DNA of 7,153 nucleotides from Rhizobiaceae bacterium (GTDB lineage: Bacteria > Pseudomonadota > Alphaproteobacteria > Rhizobiales > Rhizobiaceae). The stretch's first letter is position 1, and each line of letters starts with the position of its first letter. Below are positions 5,479 through 7,153 of the stretch, in pieces. A program made the translations under genes and the position numbers. Location of the stretch: positions 1 to 7,153 of the forward strand of contig SCRB01000629.1 in the NCBI GenBank assembly GCA_004299545.1. The letters are read 5' to 3'. The notes beneath the pieces are model-generated. The model was not told where the DNA came from, searched no databases, and saw only the letters and a list, made by a program, of their open reading frames with translations.

Positions 5479-5850
5479 ATGCCTACCGTCAACCAGCTGA
5501 TCCGCAAGCCGCGCATAGCGCCGGTGAAGCGCAACAAGGTTCCGGCCATGCAGGCCAACCCGCAGAAGCGGGGCGTTTGCACGCGCGTCTATACGACGAC
5601 GCCGAAGAAGCCGAACTCGGCGCTGCGCAAGGTCGCGAAGATCCGTTTGACCAACGGCTTCGAGGTGATCGGCTATATTCCGGGTGAAGGCCATAACCTT
5701 CAGGAGCATTCCGTCGTCATGATCCGCGGCGGCCGCGTGAAGGACCTTCCGGGCGTGCGCTATCACATCATTCGTGGCGTGCTCGACACCCAAGGCGTAA
5801 AAAACCGCAAGCAGCGCCGTTCCAAATATGGCGCCAAGCGTCCGAAATAG
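5479..5850 (+). CDS. rpsL: 30S ribosomal protein S12
   Basis: S12 sits at the interface of the 30S subunit by the decoding centre and controls decoding accuracy. The 123 residues run [10 protein letters not shown] to the tail GAKRPK, with no extension or gap. Lys43 in [10 protein letters not shown] and Lys88 in [11 protein letters not shown] are both present, the usual streptomycin-sensitive state at the two classic resistance positions. Asp89, a modified residue in many bacteria, is also present. The ATG at 5479 is preceded by GAAGGAAGG (5466-5474), a strong ribosome site. The gene opens the str operon, with rpsG 78 nt downstream. It is expected to be highly expressed, and rare AGG arginine codons are absent. 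An in-frame open region upstream is not believed to be coding. Confidence 0.99.
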   Translation: MPTVNQLIRKPRIAPVKRNKVPAMQANPQKRGVCTRVYTTTPKKPNSALRKVAKIRLTNGFEVIGYIPGEGHNLQEHSVVMIRGGRVKDLPGVRYHIIRGVLDTQGVKNRKQRRSKYGAKRPK

Positions 5851-5890
5851 GGCGTCCGAAGTAAGGTTATCCGGCTTCGGCGCTTTTTTG
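5851..5890 (+). terminator. Intrinsic-terminator-like hairpin between rpsL and rpsG
   Basis: It begins right after the rpsL TAG. GCG (5852-5854) plus CCGAAG (5856-5861) pair with CTTCGG (5875-5880) plus CGC (5881-5883), giving a 9-bp stem with one bulged T. A 13-nt loop can itself form a two-pair GG/CC helix. T6 (5884-5889) follows immediately, then G and four more T. This is a textbook intrinsic terminator shape, yet it lies inside the str operon. The E. coli operon has its S7-repressor site in the same gap, so attenuation or autoregulation is possible. No credible promoter for rpsG follows it. Confidence 0.65.
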
Positions 5891-5910
5891 TTTTATGCGC
5901 CGGGCTTTGA

Positions 5911-6399
<489 letters not shown>

Positions 6400-6429
6400 G
6401 GCGCGACCGTAGACTGAAAGGCATTCTCC

Positions 6430-7153
6430 ATGGCCCGCGAATATAAAATCGAAGACTACCGCAATTTCGGCATCATGGCGCATATCGACGCCGGCAAGAC
6501 GACGACGACCGAACGCGTTCTTTATTACACGGGCAAGTCGCACAAGATCGGCGAAGTCCATGAGGGCGCCGCCACCATGGACTGGATGGAGCAGGAACAG
6601 GAGCGCGGCATCACCATCACGTCGGCCGCGACCACGACTTTCTGGAAGGGGCGCGACGGCAGGATGCGCCGCTTCAACATCATCGACACGCCGGGACACG
6701 TGGACTTCACCATCGAAGTGGAGCGTTCGCTCCGCGTCCTCGACGGCGCCATCGCCCTTCTCGACGCCAATGCCGGGGTCGAGCCGCAGACCGAGACCGT
6801 CTGGCGTCAGGCCGACAAATATCATGTCCCGCGGATGATCTTCTGCAACAAGATGGACAAGATCGGTGCGGATTTCTTCCGTTCCGTCGAGATGATCGGT
6901 TCCCGCCTTGGCGCAGTTCCGGTTGTCATGCAGTTGCCGATCGGTGCGGAGAGCGATTTCAAAGGCGTTGTCGATCTCGTTGAGATGAAGGCGTTGGTCT
7001 GGCACGAGGAGCATCTCGGCGCCGAATGGGATGTCGTCGACATACCCGCGGATTTGCAGGCCAAGGCCGAGGAATACCGCGAGAAGATGATCGAACTTGC
7101 CGTCGAGATGGACGAGACGGCGCTGGAGAACTACCTCGAGGGCAAGATGCCCT
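6430..7153 (+). CDS. fusA: Elongation factor G (N-terminal 241 residues, 3' truncated by window)
   Basis: EF-G is the GTPase that drives ribosomal translocation and, with RRF, ribosome recycling. The frame opens with [20 protein letters not shown] and stays open to the window edge; the full protein is near 700 residues. GTPase motifs are all visible: G1 AHIDAGKT at 17-24, G2 RGITI at 59-63, G3 DTPGH at 86-90 and G4 NKMD at 140-143. The region beyond about residue 160 is the EF-G-specific G' insert, separating it from EF-Tu. [14 protein letters not shown] is the usual bacterial EF-G sequence. GAAAGG (6416-6421) lies 8 nt before the ATG, and rpsG ends 30 nt upstream, so co-transcription is expected. 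The truncation is only the window boundary. Confidence 0.98.
   Translation, partial: MAREYKIEDYRNFGIMAHIDAGKTTTTERVLYYTGKSHKIGEVHEGAATMDWMEQEQERGITITSAATTTFWKGRDGRMRRFNIIDTPGHVDFTIEVERSLRVLDGAIALLDANAGVEPQTETVWRQADKYHVPRMIFCNKMDKIGADFFRSVEMIGSRLGAVPVVMQLPIGAESDFKGVVDLVEMKALVWHEEHLGAEWDVVDIPADLQAKAEEYREKMIELAVEMDETALENYLEGKMP

Overview
The window looks like a chromosomal segment from an alphaproteobacterium, most likely of the order Hyphomicrobiales (Rhizobiales). This is inferred from the GC-rich sequence with G/C-ending codons and from the overall look of SufB, SufC, SufS, S12, S7 and EF-G. No search was run, so genus is not claimed. All genes are on the + strand.

Bases 1-5125 hold the 3' part of a SUF iron-sulfur cluster assembly operon: sufB (C-terminal end only), sufC, sufD, a small VOC-superfamily (glyoxalase-fold) gene, sufS, a DUF59/SufT-like gene and sufA. 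Spacings are tight from sufB to sufT. The VOC gene overlaps both neighbours by 8 nt. SufS takes sulfur from cysteine, the SufB-SufC-SufD ATPase scaffold builds the cluster, and the A-type carrier SufA and the DUF59 protein act in transfer or maturation. No SufE/SufU sulfur shuttle and no Fe-responsive regulator gene lies in the window. A 119-nt gap before sufA carries a plausible second promoter.

Bases 5126-5478 are a 353-nt non-coding stretch. It holds a good sigma70-type promoter (TTGACG-N17-TATTAC), then a leader of about 245 nt with a terminator-like hairpin ending in T6, a second long hairpin, and a short upstream reading frame whose stop overlaps the rpsL start (TGATG).

Bases 5479-7153 are the start of the str operon: rpsL (S12), rpsG (S7) and the first 241 codons of fusA (EF-G). 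A strong intrinsic-terminator-like hairpin sits between rpsL and rpsG, close to where the E. coli str operon carries its S7 autoregulatory site.

I found no previously undescribed multi-gene system. The parts that merit a second look are the VOC gene inside the suf operon, the suf-str junction without rpoC, and the two terminator-like elements that could attenuate the str operon.
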